Shown in pieces: positions 45,960 to 58,017 of a DNA stretch of 64,000 bases (positions are counted from its first letter, which is position 1; each line of letters begins with the position of its first letter). The translations under genes were made by a program, and so were the position numbers. The notes beneath the pieces are model-generated. The model did not search any database. It worked only from the letters and a program-made list of their open reading frames with translations, and was not told where the DNA came from. The stretch spans positions 64,259,067 to 64,323,066 of the forward strand of contig NC_091135.1 in NCBI RefSeq assembly GCF_041381155.1, written 5' to 3'. Source of the stretch: Argopecten irradians (lineage: Eukaryota > Mollusca > Bivalvia > Pectinida > Pectinidae).

Positions 45960-47110
45960 GACTTTTTAATCAATGAAGAGTATTTGCTTCCATCAAACCT
46001 TTGAACTCAGAAGATTTTTTTTTATTTTGAAGTCATTTTGACCCGGTTTGTTCCTGCCCCTCTGGTCCCCCAGGGGTTAGCAAGGACCTATATGGATGTT
46101 AAAATGCCATATCTCAGGCTAATTCTTCTAATCAATTTGACTCATTTCCTATGAAAATTGAGCAAAAAATGCTCATAAATCATTAAATGTCTTCTCTCTA
46201 TCAAACTATAGTTACTAAACTTGAGACCTTTCCATCTATGAAAAATATTTGATTCTACCATTTCCAGAATTTTAGAAGAAGATTTTTGAATTTTTAGCCT
46301 ATTTGGCCCCGCCCCTCTACCCCCATGGGGTCCGCCAGGACCAATATGGATATGACATTAAAATGCTCTCAGGCTAATAATTTGAACCAAGATTTACTCA
46401 TTTTCTATGAAATTGAGCAAAAATTGCTCATCAATGTGCTTTCCCTAGATATAAATTTAAGTAAAATTAACCCCATCCCCAGGGGGAAACGTGAGACCCC
46501 ATGGTCATGTGATTCACAATTTTTGTAAAGGACCTTAAGACCTTTCCATCTATGAAAAGTATTTGATTCCACCATTTCCAGAATTTCAGAAGAAGATCTT
46601 TGAAGTTTTAGCCTATTTGACCCCGCCCCTAAAGACCCCTGGGGGTCTGTCATGGAATTTTTTTAATAGGATTTAATGGCCATCTCATACTAATAATTCT
46701 GACATTTGACTCATATCCTATAACAAATGACCAAATAATGCTCAAAAATGTGTTTTTCCTATTACTAAAGTTAACTTAACTCCCTCCTCAGGGGTAAACG
46801 AGAGATCCAAGGGTCATATGATTCACAATATTTGTAAAGGACCTTGAGACCTTTCTATCAATGAAGAGTATTTGATTCTACCACATCTGTGAGCAGAGAA
46901 GATTTTTGAAATTTCAGTCAATTTTACTCCTTTTACTCCAGCCCCCTGGAGGGTGGGGACCATATAATTCACAATTTTGATTGGCCTTATGTCGTATAAG
47001 GTTTGTGCAAAATTTCATTGAAATTGCTTCAGCAGTTTTGTAGAAGTCGAAAATGTAAACTGTTTACAGACATACGACAGACAAAAGGGGAAAAATCGAA
47101 TCCATGAGAT
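45960..47110 (+). mobile_element. Interspersed repeat with ~300-bp internal units (same family as 55930-57946)
   Basis: Repeating modules: AGAAGATTTTTGAAGTTTTAGCC, GGCCCCGCCCCT, CCTGGGGGTC, GACCAATATGGATATGAC, CAGGCTAATAATT, CCCCAGGGGGAAAC-GAGACCCC, then AAGACCTTTCCATCTATGAA. The end AAGGTTTGTGCAAAATTTCATTGAAATTGCTTC is shared with 57600-57632, as are the adjoining ACGACAGACAAAAGG-like bases. The GGCCCA head and GGTCACCTGA end are missing, so it is a truncated copy. No coding capacity. Confidence 0.8.
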
Positions 47111-48514
47111 TGACATTAGTAAATGGAAGAAAACGTTTTAGTCAATATTCCAATATAATACCTGGACATTTAAGGAATAGACTTTCATTTTGTTGAGGTT
47201 ATGAGGGTATAATGATAATGGAGCATGTGTAAATTATGTAACCCCGGCGAATTATGGAAAATAATTTTAGGACCAGAGTCAAAATCAAAAGATATAGAAT
47301 AACATATTTGTTTCTATATAATATTGTGCATAAAATAGACAGGTTGATAGATGATTAGATAGTCAAGATGGCTGTAGGTCAAGTTGGACCAATTTTCAAG
47401 AGCAAATGTAATAACTCTTTGTCAAAATAAACTGACAGATAGGCTATTTGTCACAGCTAATTCCCCAGAGTAGGATAGTTTTAATTTAGCACAATCTGAA
47501 CTTTAATTGTTTTCCTCTACATCACTGTTGCATATTAGTAAATCTGATTGCAACAATATCTAGTTTTGAACTTGCAGTAAAAGCACTCCGCCACCATTTA
47601 TTAACATATTCTTGGGGGTCTAATATTGAAATTTTACTTTGATTAGCCAAATTGAATTTTGTTATAATATTCAGGATCGTTGCATATCTTTTTTTTCAAT
47701 ATTATCACCCTTACCAAAGTGCTTGGGACTGCAAAGTCAAACTGGTCTGTTGGTGACAAACAACAAATAGGAAAGAATTAAGTATAATCGGCATGTATTT
47801 ACATCAATATACAATTTATTTACTATATAAGTATTTACAAATTGATCATAATGTGTGTAGTAACATTTGTAATATTACCATGACTTGGACTGTAATGTAA
47901 TGAGATTTTTTCTGTGATGAAACGTTGGGACATACGTTAAACAAGTTTTAACAAGTAATCTGATATATATTGCAACATATCCCCAACTGAATACAAGACA
48001 CCTAGATCTGTTCCTATTTATCTTTATTCCAACAATCAAATAATTTCTTCCTTCTGGCAAAAGTTCACTTTTTCCAAATCTATACTAACCATTCCCATAT
48101 AAACTGCAACTGTTTGCCAAACATATTCCTGAGATCTGTATGTTCATCTTTTGCGGAGAAGGATTACAAATACTATGGCTGTTCAGTGCAATGGTAGCAC
48201 TCAACAATGGGCAGGTATGTGGAAATGATTGTTTTATAATGAACACTTCAGAATGACCATGGCATTTGTCGTAAGAGTCTACAAGACAGCACTAAGTTTT
48301 GGTACCATCTCATTAATCCTATTTCCATATTGAATATTTTTGTGTGCAGGCAGAAGTACTAGTGCTCTATTTGACTAGAGCATTATTATACTGCATAAAA
48401 AAATTCTTCTTCCTTGAATTTTTTTCCACAATGTTGTTCTTTCAGTTCTTGAGTAGCATTTTTGAAGTTGTTGCATATACATATAAAATGTCAATGATTA
48501 ATTTGAGAATGATG
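47111..48514. other. Non-coding region including the CFAP20 3' UTR
   Basis: The right part (about 48020-48514) is probably CFAP20 3' UTR. Minus-strand AATAAA signals occur at 48023-48028 and 47815-47820. A plus-strand CAG|GTATGTGG donor-like site near 48211 is preceded by an open stretch, but no frame can be chosen. Otherwise nothing is recognised. Confidence 0.4.
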
Positions 48515-50436
48515 TTATTTTGACATTTGTTGATTTCCTTTGGCTTGTACGGGTAGATATAATTTGAATTCTGCTGGTAGTTCATCTTCTGAATAAAGTC
48601 TGTCTGAGAAGTACACACGACGGATTCTGCAGTTTGCATGAATCTGAAAAATAGAAATAAATGTATGATTTAGTAAATTTGTATCTTAATATTTTGATAC
48701 TGTTTACTCATTTTTCAAATTAAATATTGTTATAAAATTATCTCATACTTGTTTTAAAGACAACTCAATTCCTTTCTGATTTTCCATTTGAATTCAAAGA
48801 TTTTTTATTTAAAATTCCAGAATAACAAACACTCACCTGAACCCTAAGTGTTTCAATATAATTTGTTCCATAAGCTCTTCGTGTGAAATCTGATAAGTTG
48901 AACTGAATCTGATTCCAGCCGTCATCCAACCTCATTGGCATGGTACAGATGAAAGGCTTCACTCTTGTTGTGCTTTGGTAGTTACTTGCCCGGAATCTCC
49001 TCCTTACATTTTTGTCATCTAAAACCTGGTATAGTAAAACCAATGCTTAATTTTTAAAATAATATGAATTTCATTCATTGAGTTATTACTTAAAATGGTT
49101 TCTATATTTAAAATTTATTGCAAATAAATAAAAACTTTATAAAAATTAAAAATAGATAAATCTTTATCTTTCATCAAATATAAATTCAACTATAACAACC
49201 CACCTGTACTTCAAATGTGAAATATTTCTTCAGATTTTTGATGATCATGACCAAGAATGGTAGTTTGATGCCCAGTGTTTTCTTTGGGTCTGCTGGACAT
49301 GTGATGTATGTTGTGCTGTTAGGGAAAAATAAAATCAATAATGTTTAAAAATGAAACAGTAAAATTTAACCTTATTGCTTTTATATATATTTATCTATGA
49401 TGACAGCCTTCAAAATCCAATATATCTGTAAATCATATGTTAAGCTTTTGAGCATATTCAAACTTATGTTAACAAAACAAGTATTTCAAATAATTTCTTC
49501 TAATGGCAATGAAATATTGTTTTTATTATACTGTCTGTAATGTGTATCTTATCTACAGGGGAGACAACTCGTCAACACATTATCAGTAATATTGAAATTA
49601 CTTACCTAACATTTGTACCAACAATTTCTAAAACTAGAGACTGGATGTCATTGTCTGTGATACGTTTTATGTGACCATTTCGAACCTGTAAAGAAAGAAT
49701 TATTCAATTTATTTTAAAAATCTACGCCTACTTGTCCAAAACGACATAAACAAAAAATTGCAAATGGCGGACCACATCATAGCAACGGTAACATTACTGA
49801 ACACTTCACCAGGGTCATTGCAATTATCTTGCAATTATTAATGACAAATATAATGACAACTCGTTCATATTATTAAAGTTACGATAAAAGCCAAATTTGT
49901 GATACAGTTGATGTGATCAAAAATATAAAATACAACCGTCGGATGGAGCACACGTGTGCAAATGTAACCGTGAACAGGTCAAAGTATTTTCATTCTAGAA
50001 CCACTGTTTTAGACATTTTAAGAATTTATTCAGTATATTTCTAAGGATGACTTTCATCATGACAACCACATTAATTGTATTACAATATGAAATATTCTTT
50101 ATGAAGCCATGATATATTAGCAATAACAATGAAAAATAAAGGGATGGCCACTTCCGTTTTTGTAACATCGCATCATTTTCCATCTATCGTCTAGTTAAAC
50201 AAATTTAGCTAAGTACAATATACTCTATAACATGCCATCGATTTTTATATATTTAATAACGCTTAATGAAGCAAGAAGTACCCGATGTACCTGTTGCCAG
50301 CCTTATCACTAAGGCTGATAACTGTCTTCTCTCACAATGATGGTTTTCTTACCTTTTTGTCCCAAATCTGTAAGGGTTTACTTCCAATACTGTAAAGTAT
50401 TGATAAAAAGCCACTCTGAAATGTGTTCTTGAACAT
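48515..50436 (-). CDS. CFAP20: CFAP20 (cilia- and flagella-associated protein 20, BUG22), complete, five exons
   Basis: Exons on the minus strand: 50436-50353 ([20 protein letters not shown]...), 49685-49606 ([20 protein letters not shown]...), 49315-49204 ([20 protein letters not shown]...), 49025-48837 ([20 protein letters not shown]...) and 48643-48515 ([20 protein letters not shown]..., ending QMSK). All junctions are GT-AG and in phase. They give 197 residues, close to the ~193 of vertebrate CFAP20, with near-identical sequence throughout. The start is the conserved MFKNTFQ at 50434-50436. CFAP20 is an inner-junction protein of ciliary doublet microtubules that helps join the A- and B-tubules and affects tubulin modification and beating. 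The only clear differences from vertebrates are at the C-terminal tail. The introns are short (0.2-0.7 kb) and free of satellites, unlike the gene at 9-15 kb. No disabling change was seen. Confidence 0.98.
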
Positions 50437-51921
50437 TTTCAAAAATTTTAAATTACACTTAGATGTATCAAAACAGTACTTCTGGACCGCCGACAATCAT
50501 AGGTCCTGCTCCTTCGGTGTTCACGTTGTCAAGTGATAGACTGACTGTGTGTAGCTAGACTTAGCAAGTTGTCAAGGGCGGTAAGAAGGCTGCGCATGAA
50601 TATAGTTGCTACGTTTGTATCCAAGGCGCTTCACAGCGTTTTTCATCAAAACTCTTTCGTACTTATAAGAAGAAGAATCTTACTGAACTGTTAAGTAAGA
50701 AAAAGTATATTGTATTTTTACATATCTGAAAATACTATATTCATTTTAACAAATACATGAGTGCTATATGAAAACATTCATATCCGGTATTGGCGGTGAT
50801 TCGTTCATCCGGTTGTAAACACTATACTATATTAGGCACTAGGAAAACAAACATCAGTTTATGCTTGACTATCCGTGACACCTTGTAGCGTTCTCCTATA
50901 GGCCTAGTGAGCACAAAATAAGTTGTGATATGACTGGATGATTTGATCAAGAAGATTTACATTAGATTTAATTTAATACCTTAAGATCAGACATTTAGTT
51001 ACAAGATTAACTTACTTCACACAACTTACTTCACACAATATTACCATAAGATAGTAAAAATAATCAATTGCGTCCGAAAAAAATCCACGGCACTATATAT
51101 GCCCTATACTGTATGTAACGAAGTATTGATTGCGCATACGTGTACCAAAAGCAATTAAATTATTTTATATGTATTTTTGTGTTAAAGTAGACACATATAT
51201 ACACGATTAAACAGCAGTTATTGTTCTAATGATGGGTATATGTTTATGCTCTGTCGGCGGTGGAGCATTTTAATTTGTAAAATAACGGTAAAATAGCGCT
51301 GTATTTTTAATAACTGATATTTTACGAACTGTAAAGTTAATATTGGAGTAAGTAATACATATGCATAAAATATTGATCTCTACTATAGAAAATTTACAAT
51401 TCAGGAATGTTCGGTTATGTTTTTGGATTTTTCCAATGTTAAGGATGTACAACTCTGAGGTTTCAGTCCCGTTGAAGTCTCGTTAAGACATAGATCAAAG
51501 AAGTTGTGAGATTTTCAAATAAAATTCATCAATATCTGTAGCAAGTTGTAAGTTGCAAATTTTGTCAAAAAAATTAAACTTCTATTCGTAGTAGTTTTTT
51601 AATATGGGGATCATGTAAATGACATTTTTGGCGGCCATTTTGTGAATACGTCTTTTTTCGCTTTGAGTACAGCTAAGTGTTACCAGTTTTTGCCGAAATT
51701 GTTTTCACTTAAATCATCACTGCGCCAGCAATTTTAAATGTATTCGGCTATTTTTTGCTGTAAATCTTTACTAGGTTCTTGTCAATTAAAATATGAAGCA
51801 TTAATATATGAAATAATATTTTCACATTAAATGGTAAATTGAATGCTGTCATTTTGACTCTAAAATATTGAAATATAACGAATATTGAAATGGGGCAAAA
51901 GAGTAAGCACACCAACCCCTT
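50437..51921. other. CFAP20 upstream region; otherwise unannotated
   Basis: The first ~250 bp upstream of the CFAP20 ATG are the probable 5' UTR/promoter, with a GC-richer patch at 50480-50640. A GTAGCAAC half-site like those of RFX X-boxes is present on the minus strand near 50610. The remainder is AT-rich with no gene recognised. Confidence 0.4.
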
Positions 51922-52526
51922 ATACCGGAACTGTTTCTATAAAAAGGTTAATCTGGAAAAATGACTGAAAATGGTGGATTTTGCAGCTCAAAATTAAGGG
52001 TTAGGGGTAGCATATGTTGAAGACCACTATACACTAAATTCTACAAGCACTCATATATATCCAACTCCTTATTATGAAATTATGAATTAAAGGGCCCATT
52101 TGGTTTATCAGTACAGTATATATATATATATATATACATTGTCATATGTGTGCTAATGATAACTTTTTTATTTTACCAATATATCAAATGTCTAATTCAG
52201 ATCTTTTAAAGAGAGAAAATAAAGAAATGTATTTCATTCAACTTATGAAACCTGTGTTAAATTCAGAACGGAACAAAGGAACTTCATATTAGTTTTTATT
52301 TTGTCCTCATGTTTTTGTTAGTTTCTTCCAGAACCATTCACAATATCTTTATGTACCATGTCATGACGTAATCTTACTATGACGTCATTGTAATATGACG
52401 TCATGTTTTACAAATAAAAGAATTCAAACCCCTGAAGAAACTGTTTTATAGTTGTGTTTTCTTTTTATGTATATGGAAACCATCACATGGACATGGTTCT
52501 TTTTTACTTATATATATATATATATG

Positions 52527-52668
52527 AAATAAAAGTCAACGACTTTCCTCTTGTACATTCACCATTTCATGATGGCTCTTCAGGAATATGTTTATTTTTC
52601 AAAGAACAAATTAATGATGTCATCATGAAATGGTGAATGTACAAGAGGAAAGTCGTTGCCTTTTATTT
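52527..52668. repeat. Palindrome with ~48-bp arms inside the 1.4-kb repeat
   Basis: Left arm 52527-52574 (AAATAAAAGTCAACGACTTT...CATGATG) and right arm 52621-52668 are inverted with few mismatches around a 46-bp loop. The same structure recurs 1581 bp downstream. MITE-like. Confidence 0.85.
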
Positions 52669-53075
52669 TTTATATATTCAACTCTACATGGACACTTACT
52701 TTGTCTTGGTATAAATATATATACAGTGCAAACAGGGAAAACAATACAATATGTACAGACACACAACACACTCGCAGCGTACACGTATGTAGTGTAGAGA
52801 AACATCTCACATTACGATACATTAACAGTCGTCACATTTATTTTTAACTTTCATATTATATTTTCATCCATTATTGACATACAGCATTAATATGTTATTG
52901 TCGCATTATGTATCTATGACACACAACACGTTTGAACACTCTCATATTACATTTATACATTACTTACAGTAAAACTTTATTTTTTATTATTGTTCTCATA
53001 TTTTATCTCTATTTTACTCATATTACATTCATTTATAATCCTATATTACAATTAAAAATACCGTTCGCCGTTACT

Positions 53076-53262
53076 ATTCCGTCTTTGCATATTACAGTTA
53101 GCTCCCTTGCGGGTAGGTTTCAATTGTTATGTCATTATTTTGTGAGCGCAATTTACGTCGTTTCGTCCGAAAAGTATGACGTTACGCGCTCGCAAACTCA
53201 TGACGACACAATCAATACCTACCCGAAAGGGCAGATAACTCTGTAATATGCAAATACGGAAT
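53076..53262. repeat. Foldback element with ~80-bp arms
   Basis: ATTCCGT-TTTGCATATTACAG...GGGTAGGTTTCAATTG...GTGAGCGC pairs with GCGCTCGC...CAATACCTACCC...CTGTAATATGCAAATACGGAAT. The arms span almost the whole 187 bp with scattered mismatches, as in an older MITE. Copied at about 54657-54841. Confidence 0.85.
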
Positions 53263-53319
53263 TCAAATATATACATATATGGACTGCCAATGAGATTGCA
53301 GCCGAAGCCTCGCTCATTT

Positions 53320-53474
53320 AAGCAATAAACAGTTACCAAAATATATACAATATGAATACAATTTGGGTGACAGATAAATTGAATGTCGCCCGTTAGGGCG
53401 ACATGATTATTTATCTGTCACCCAAATTGTATTCATATTGACTATATACTACAATTGGTAACTGTTTATTGCTT
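53320..53474. repeat. Foldback in the spacer between the two 1.4-kb repeats
   Basis: Left arm about 53320-53379 (AAGCAATAAACAGTTACCA...TTTGGGTGACAGATAAAT) and right arm 53409-53474 are inverted copies. At the centre is a perfect GTCGCCC-GTTA-GGGCGAC hairpin. It occurs once, only between the repeat copies. Confidence 0.9.
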
Positions 53475-53502
53475 ATATTTACATTCAACTATTTTTTGAA
53501 GA

Positions 53503-54896
53503 ATACCGGAACTGTTTCTATAAAAAGGTTAATCTGGAAAAATGACTGAAAATGGTGGATTTTGCAGCTCAAAATTAAGGGTTAGGGGTAGCATATGTTG
53601 AAGACCACTATACACTAAATTCTACAAGCACTCATATATATCCAACTCCTTATTATGAAATTATGAATTAAAGGGCCCATTTGGTTTATCAGTACAGTAT
53701 ATATATATATATATATACATTGTCATATGTGTGCTAATGATAACTTTTTTATTTTACCAATATATCAAATGTCTAATTCAGATCTTTTAAAGAGAGAAAA
53801 TAAAGAAATGTATTTCATTCAACTTATGAAACCTGTGTTAAATTCAGAACGGAACAAAGGAACTTCATATTAGTTTTTATTTTGTCCTCATGTTTTTGTT
53901 AGTTTCTTCCAGAACCATTCACAATATCTTTATGTACCATGTCATGACGTAATCTTACTATGACGTCATTGTAATATGACGTCATGTTTTACAAATAAAA
54001 GAATTCAAACCCCTGAAGAAACTGTTTTATAGTTGTGTTTTCTTTTTATGTATATGGAAACCATCACATGGACATGGTTCTTTTTTACTTATATATATAT
54101 ATATATGAAATAAAAGTCAACGACTTTCCTCTTGTACATTCACCATTTCATGATGGCTCTTCAGGAATATGTTTATTTTTCAAAGAACAAATTAATGATG
54201 TCATCATGAAATGGTGAATGTACAAGAGGAAAGTCGTTGCCTTTTATTTTTTATATATTCAACTCTACATGGACACTTACTTTGTCTTGGTATAAATATA
54301 TATACAGTGCAAACAGGGAAAACAATACAATATGTACAGACACACAACACACTCGCAGCGTACACGTATGTAGTGTAGAGAAACATCTCACATTACGATA
54401 CATTAACAGTCGTCACATTTATTTTTAACTTTCATATTATATTTTCATCCATTATTGACATACAGCATTAATATGTTATTGTCGCATTATGTATCTATGA
54501 CACACAACACGTTTGAACACTCTCATATTACATTTATACATTACTTACAGTAAAACTTTATTTTTTATTATTGTTCTCATATTTTATCTCTATTTTACTC
54601 ATATTACATTCATTTATAATCCTATATTACAATTAAAAATACCGTTCGCCGTTACTATTCCGTCTTTGCATATTACAGTTAGCTCCCTTGCGGGTAGGTT
54701 TCAATTGTTATGTCATTATTTTGTGAGCGCAATTTACGTCGTTTCGTCCGAAAAGTATGACGTTACGCTCGCAAACTCATGACGACACAATCAATACCTA
54801 CCCGAAAGGGCAGATAACTCTGTAATATGCAAATACGGAATTCAAATATATACATATATGGACTGCCAATGAGATTGCAGCCGAAGCCTCGCTCAT
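53503..54896. repeat. 1.4-kb direct repeat, copy 2
   Basis: Near-identical to 51922-53317. The one difference I could find is a 2-bp deletion near 54767. Divergence is abrupt at both ends (GCATATTATATCG follows instead of TTAAGCAATAAAC). Confidence 0.95.
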
Positions 54897-55289
54897 GCAT
54901 ATTATATCGTCCACGAAGCCAGCATAAATTTTTAATTAGATGGCTTCAAGATGTGGCACTTTGTATAGATGTATAGGATGATTTTGAAAGGAAAATTATC
55001 GCTCTTTCTAACGGTAGTAGCCGTTTTTATGACGATGTACTAGAAATGTGTTTTTATAGTCGCTAAAAGTAGACGGGTTGGGAATTTGGAGTCTAAGGCT
55101 TTCCATCCTTCTCGTATATAGTACCATGTAGAGTATGATTTTTATCGGTTTTTTTTTTATCTAGACCTCTATAACGTTTTAAAATGGTCTTGGGGCACTC
55201 TGGTGGGTCCATGATTATATAATCTGTAACTAATTCTCAGATCCCTGTGCCTCCTGTATATCTTTCCAACTATGGCTGGGTAAGTTAAA
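54897..55289. other. Single-copy spacer
   Basis: Contains an oligo-T run near 55150. No gene or repeat recognised. Confidence 0.45.
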
Positions 55290-55820
55290 ATGTTTGGCAA
55301 CCGGATATGGTGTTTGTAATAAGACGCAACACGCCGTATCACGTCGGGCTTTCAACCGCTACATCGAAACGGCTATCTTCCACCTTGGCTTGCCGTCAAA
55401 ACCTTGACAAACCTGGACAAAACGCGCAGCCAATCTGCATCAACCGTAATATAACGTGGCAAAAACTCAACAGAACGTCACAAAACTTGAAATCACCGTG
55501 AGATTAAGGGGAACGTGCTTGCTGCCAGTTCCACCACGGACTGTCTGGAAGTTTTGTTACGGCCTTGTACGCACTGTTACGTTTTGTTACGTCATTCTCG
55601 TTTTATTACGTCCTGTGGCGTTCACCATCTGTACCATGACTGCCGTGGCAAATTTTTTGACAGTTTAAAAATCTGGCACGGCATCCACGATATTCACGAC
55701 CGCTTACGTTTGTCTATCACGTCCTTCTGCGCTGTCTCACGTTGTCTCGCGGTCACCACGTTTTGTCCACGGTGGTCTGAAACGGGGCTGCCGTGGTCGC
55801 CGGGAACATAGTGTAAACCT
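55290..55820. other. GC-richer segment dense in ACG/CACG words, unclassified
   Basis: Composition differs sharply from the surrounding AT-rich DNA. Words such as TTTTGTTACG, CGTCACG, CCACGG and TCACGT recur irregularly on one strand. Overlapping frames (55307-55501, 55456-55668, 55515-55811) are open in different phases without recognisable domains or splice sites. Probably an old interspersed repeat. A decayed gene is less likely. Confidence 0.35.
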
Positions 55821-55929
55821 AGCATTAAGTTGTCTTCGTCATTAAGCAAAACCTTGCCTGGAATAATCCTGAAGGGGTACTAACCAATTACTTTTCCAAA
55901 TTCTATTCAAAATAAGCTGACGTTATCAT

Positions 55930-57946
55930 AACAAGAGGCCCAAGAGGCCTTGACGGTCACCTGAGTGCTGATACAGAAAGAGCATTGCAAAAATGGTTCA
56001 AATCTGTAAAAGGTATTTTCGAATTAGAATAAACTTAAAAGTTGAAACTTCGCATTTGATTTTTTTTTCATTTTGATAGTTAGTGTATAATGTTATCAAA
56101 CTTTATGCTTAAAATTCAAATTTGCTTTGTATGCCAACGTTAAACAACAAAACCAAACTAGAAGTAAGTCAGTGTCAGTGATTTTATAAATTCGCCCTGT
56201 GAATTCAGAAGAAGATTTTTGAAGTTTTAGCCATTTTGACCCATTTTGGCCCCGCCCCTCTGGTCCCTGGGGGTCAGCCAGGACCAATATGGATATGGTG
56301 TTAAAATTGTATTTCAGGCTAATAATTATAACCCAGTTGACTTATTTCTTATTAAAACTAAGCAAATAATGTTCTTAAATGTGTTTTTCCTATATAAACT
56401 GTAGTAAATTAGACTCCCTCCCCAGGGGAAAATCTGAGATCCCAGGGCCATGAAATTCACATTTTTTGAAAAAGGCCTTAAGACCTTCCAGTCTATGAAG
56501 AGTATCTGGTTCCATCAAATCTGTGAATTCAGAAGAAGATTTTTGAAATTTTAGCCTATTCTGGACCCCTTTAGCCTATTCCGGACCCCTTTTGGCACCG
56601 CCCCTAAGGCCCCTGGGGGTCGACCAGGACCAATATGGATATGACGATAAAATGCTATCCCAGGCTAAAAATTCTAACCCAGTTTGACTAATTTCCTATG
56701 AAAAAATAAGCAAATAACGTTCATAAATGTGGTTTTCCTATATATACTATAGTAAACTTGACCCCCTCCCCAGGGGGAAACTCGAGACCCCAGGGTCATA
56801 TAATTCACAATTTTGTGTAAAGGACCTTAAGACCTTTCCATCTATGAAGAGTATTTGATTCTACCAGTTCCAGAATTTCTATGGCTGATTTTTGAAGTTT
56901 TAGCTTATTTGACCCATTGTGGCCCCGCCACTAAGGCCCCTGGGGGTCAATCATGGAAAATGTGTTAATAGGATTAATGGCCATTTCATAGGGATAATTC
57001 TGACAACATTTGACTAATTTCCTATTATATATGACCAAATAATGCTCAAAATGTGTTTTCCCCGATATAAACTATAGTAACCATCCCAGGGGGAAACCCG
57101 AGACCCCAGGGTCATATAATTCACAATTTTTTTAAAGGACCTTAAGACCTTTCCATCTACGAAGAGTATCTGGTTCCATCAAACCTGTGAATTCAGAAGA
57201 AGATTTTTGAAGTTTTAGCCTATTTGACCCCTTTTGGCCCCGCCCCTCTGGTCCCTGGGGGTCGGCCAGGACCAATATGGATATGGTGTTAAAATGCTAT
57301 TTCAGGCTAATAATTCTAACCCAGTGTGACTAATTTCCTTTGCAAAATAAGTAAATAATGTTCATAAATGTATTTTTCCTTTATAAAGTTATAAACTATA
57401 GTAAACTTAACCCCCTCACCAGGGGGAAACACGAGACCCCAGGGTCAGACAATTCACAACTTTTGTAGAGGGCCTTGAGATATTTCTATCTCAGATTTTT
57501 GAAATTTTAGCCAGTTTTACCCATTTTGGCCCCTCCCACAGCCCCGTGGGGGTGGGAGTCATATAATTCACAAAAAATATGACTAGCCTTATGCCTTAGA
57601 AGGTTTGCGCAAAATTTCATTGAAATAGCTTCCGCGTGTTGACGGTCACACGACGCACAATGAACGACGCACGGCAATGGACAAAAGGCCACAGGGGGCC
57701 AACTCAATGTAAATGGATGTTGTCATACATTTTTTTTTTTTTTTTTTTTATTGTATTTGGTGGATGGACTGATGTACATAACAGTCATGTAATTTTTTTC
57801 AGAAAATACGAGATTTGAAAAATTATCAAAAAATCGGGATATTTACTATTCTCTGTTTTATAGTAAATATCCCAATTTTTTAATAATTTTTCAAAAAGGC
57901 GATTAGAATCGGTCACTCGAGACTTTTTCTCAGGTGACCTAAAAAT
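55930..57946 (+). mobile_element. Full-length bivalve-type element with ~330-bp core repeats
   Basis: Head AACAAGAGGCCCAAGAGGCC-TTGACGGTCACCTGAG and tail CTCAGGTGACCTAAAAA. GGTCACCTGAG and CTCAGGTGACC are perfect inverted ends, and the head is close to that of the 13662-14957 element. The core has four or five tandem ~330-bp units (GACCAATATGGATATG near 56281, 56630 and 57270, with a degenerate one between). A poly-T tract (57730-57750) and a foldback (57813-57895) lie just before the tail. No protein is encoded. Confidence 0.82.
57813..57895. repeat. Foldback near the 3' end of the element
   Basis: ATTTGAAAAATTATCAAAAA...GATATTTACTA pairs with TAGTAAATATCCCAATTTTTTAATAATTTTTCAAA around a 12-nt loop. 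Probably a small MITE inserted in the element. Confidence 0.85.
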
Positions 57947-58017
57947 CATGTTTCACTTCTCAATATCTACTGCTGAACTGATCTCGACATTGTCACTATC
58001 AAGTGTCATTATATTTA

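Larger units (their letters stand above)
51922..53317. repeat. 1.4-kb direct repeat, copy 1
   Basis: From ATACCGGAACTG to GAAGCCTCGCTCAT, repeated at 53503-54896 with an offset of 1581 bp that drops to 1579 after a 2-bp deletion (GCGCTCGC against GCTCGC). It contains a TA microsatellite near 52118, a ~48-bp-arm palindrome (52527-52668) and a large foldback (53076-53262). No credible gene. Short frames occur identically in both copies and are AT-driven. Confidence 0.95.

Noticed and set aside
48110..48211. Possible plus-strand exon ending CAG|GTATGTGG
   Set aside because: Several frames are open, no convincing acceptor precedes it, and it probably lies beside or within the CFAP20 3' UTR.
52454..54782. 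Short frames duplicated in both 1.4-kb copies (for example 52454-52636 and 54035-54217)
   Set aside because: Their identity only reflects the DNA duplication. The peptides are AT-driven and partly lie in palindrome arms.
51922..54896. LTR retrotransposon reading of the two 1.4-kb direct repeats
   Set aside because: The 185-bp interior has no gag-pol, primer-binding site or polypurine tract, and the repeats lack TG...CA ends.
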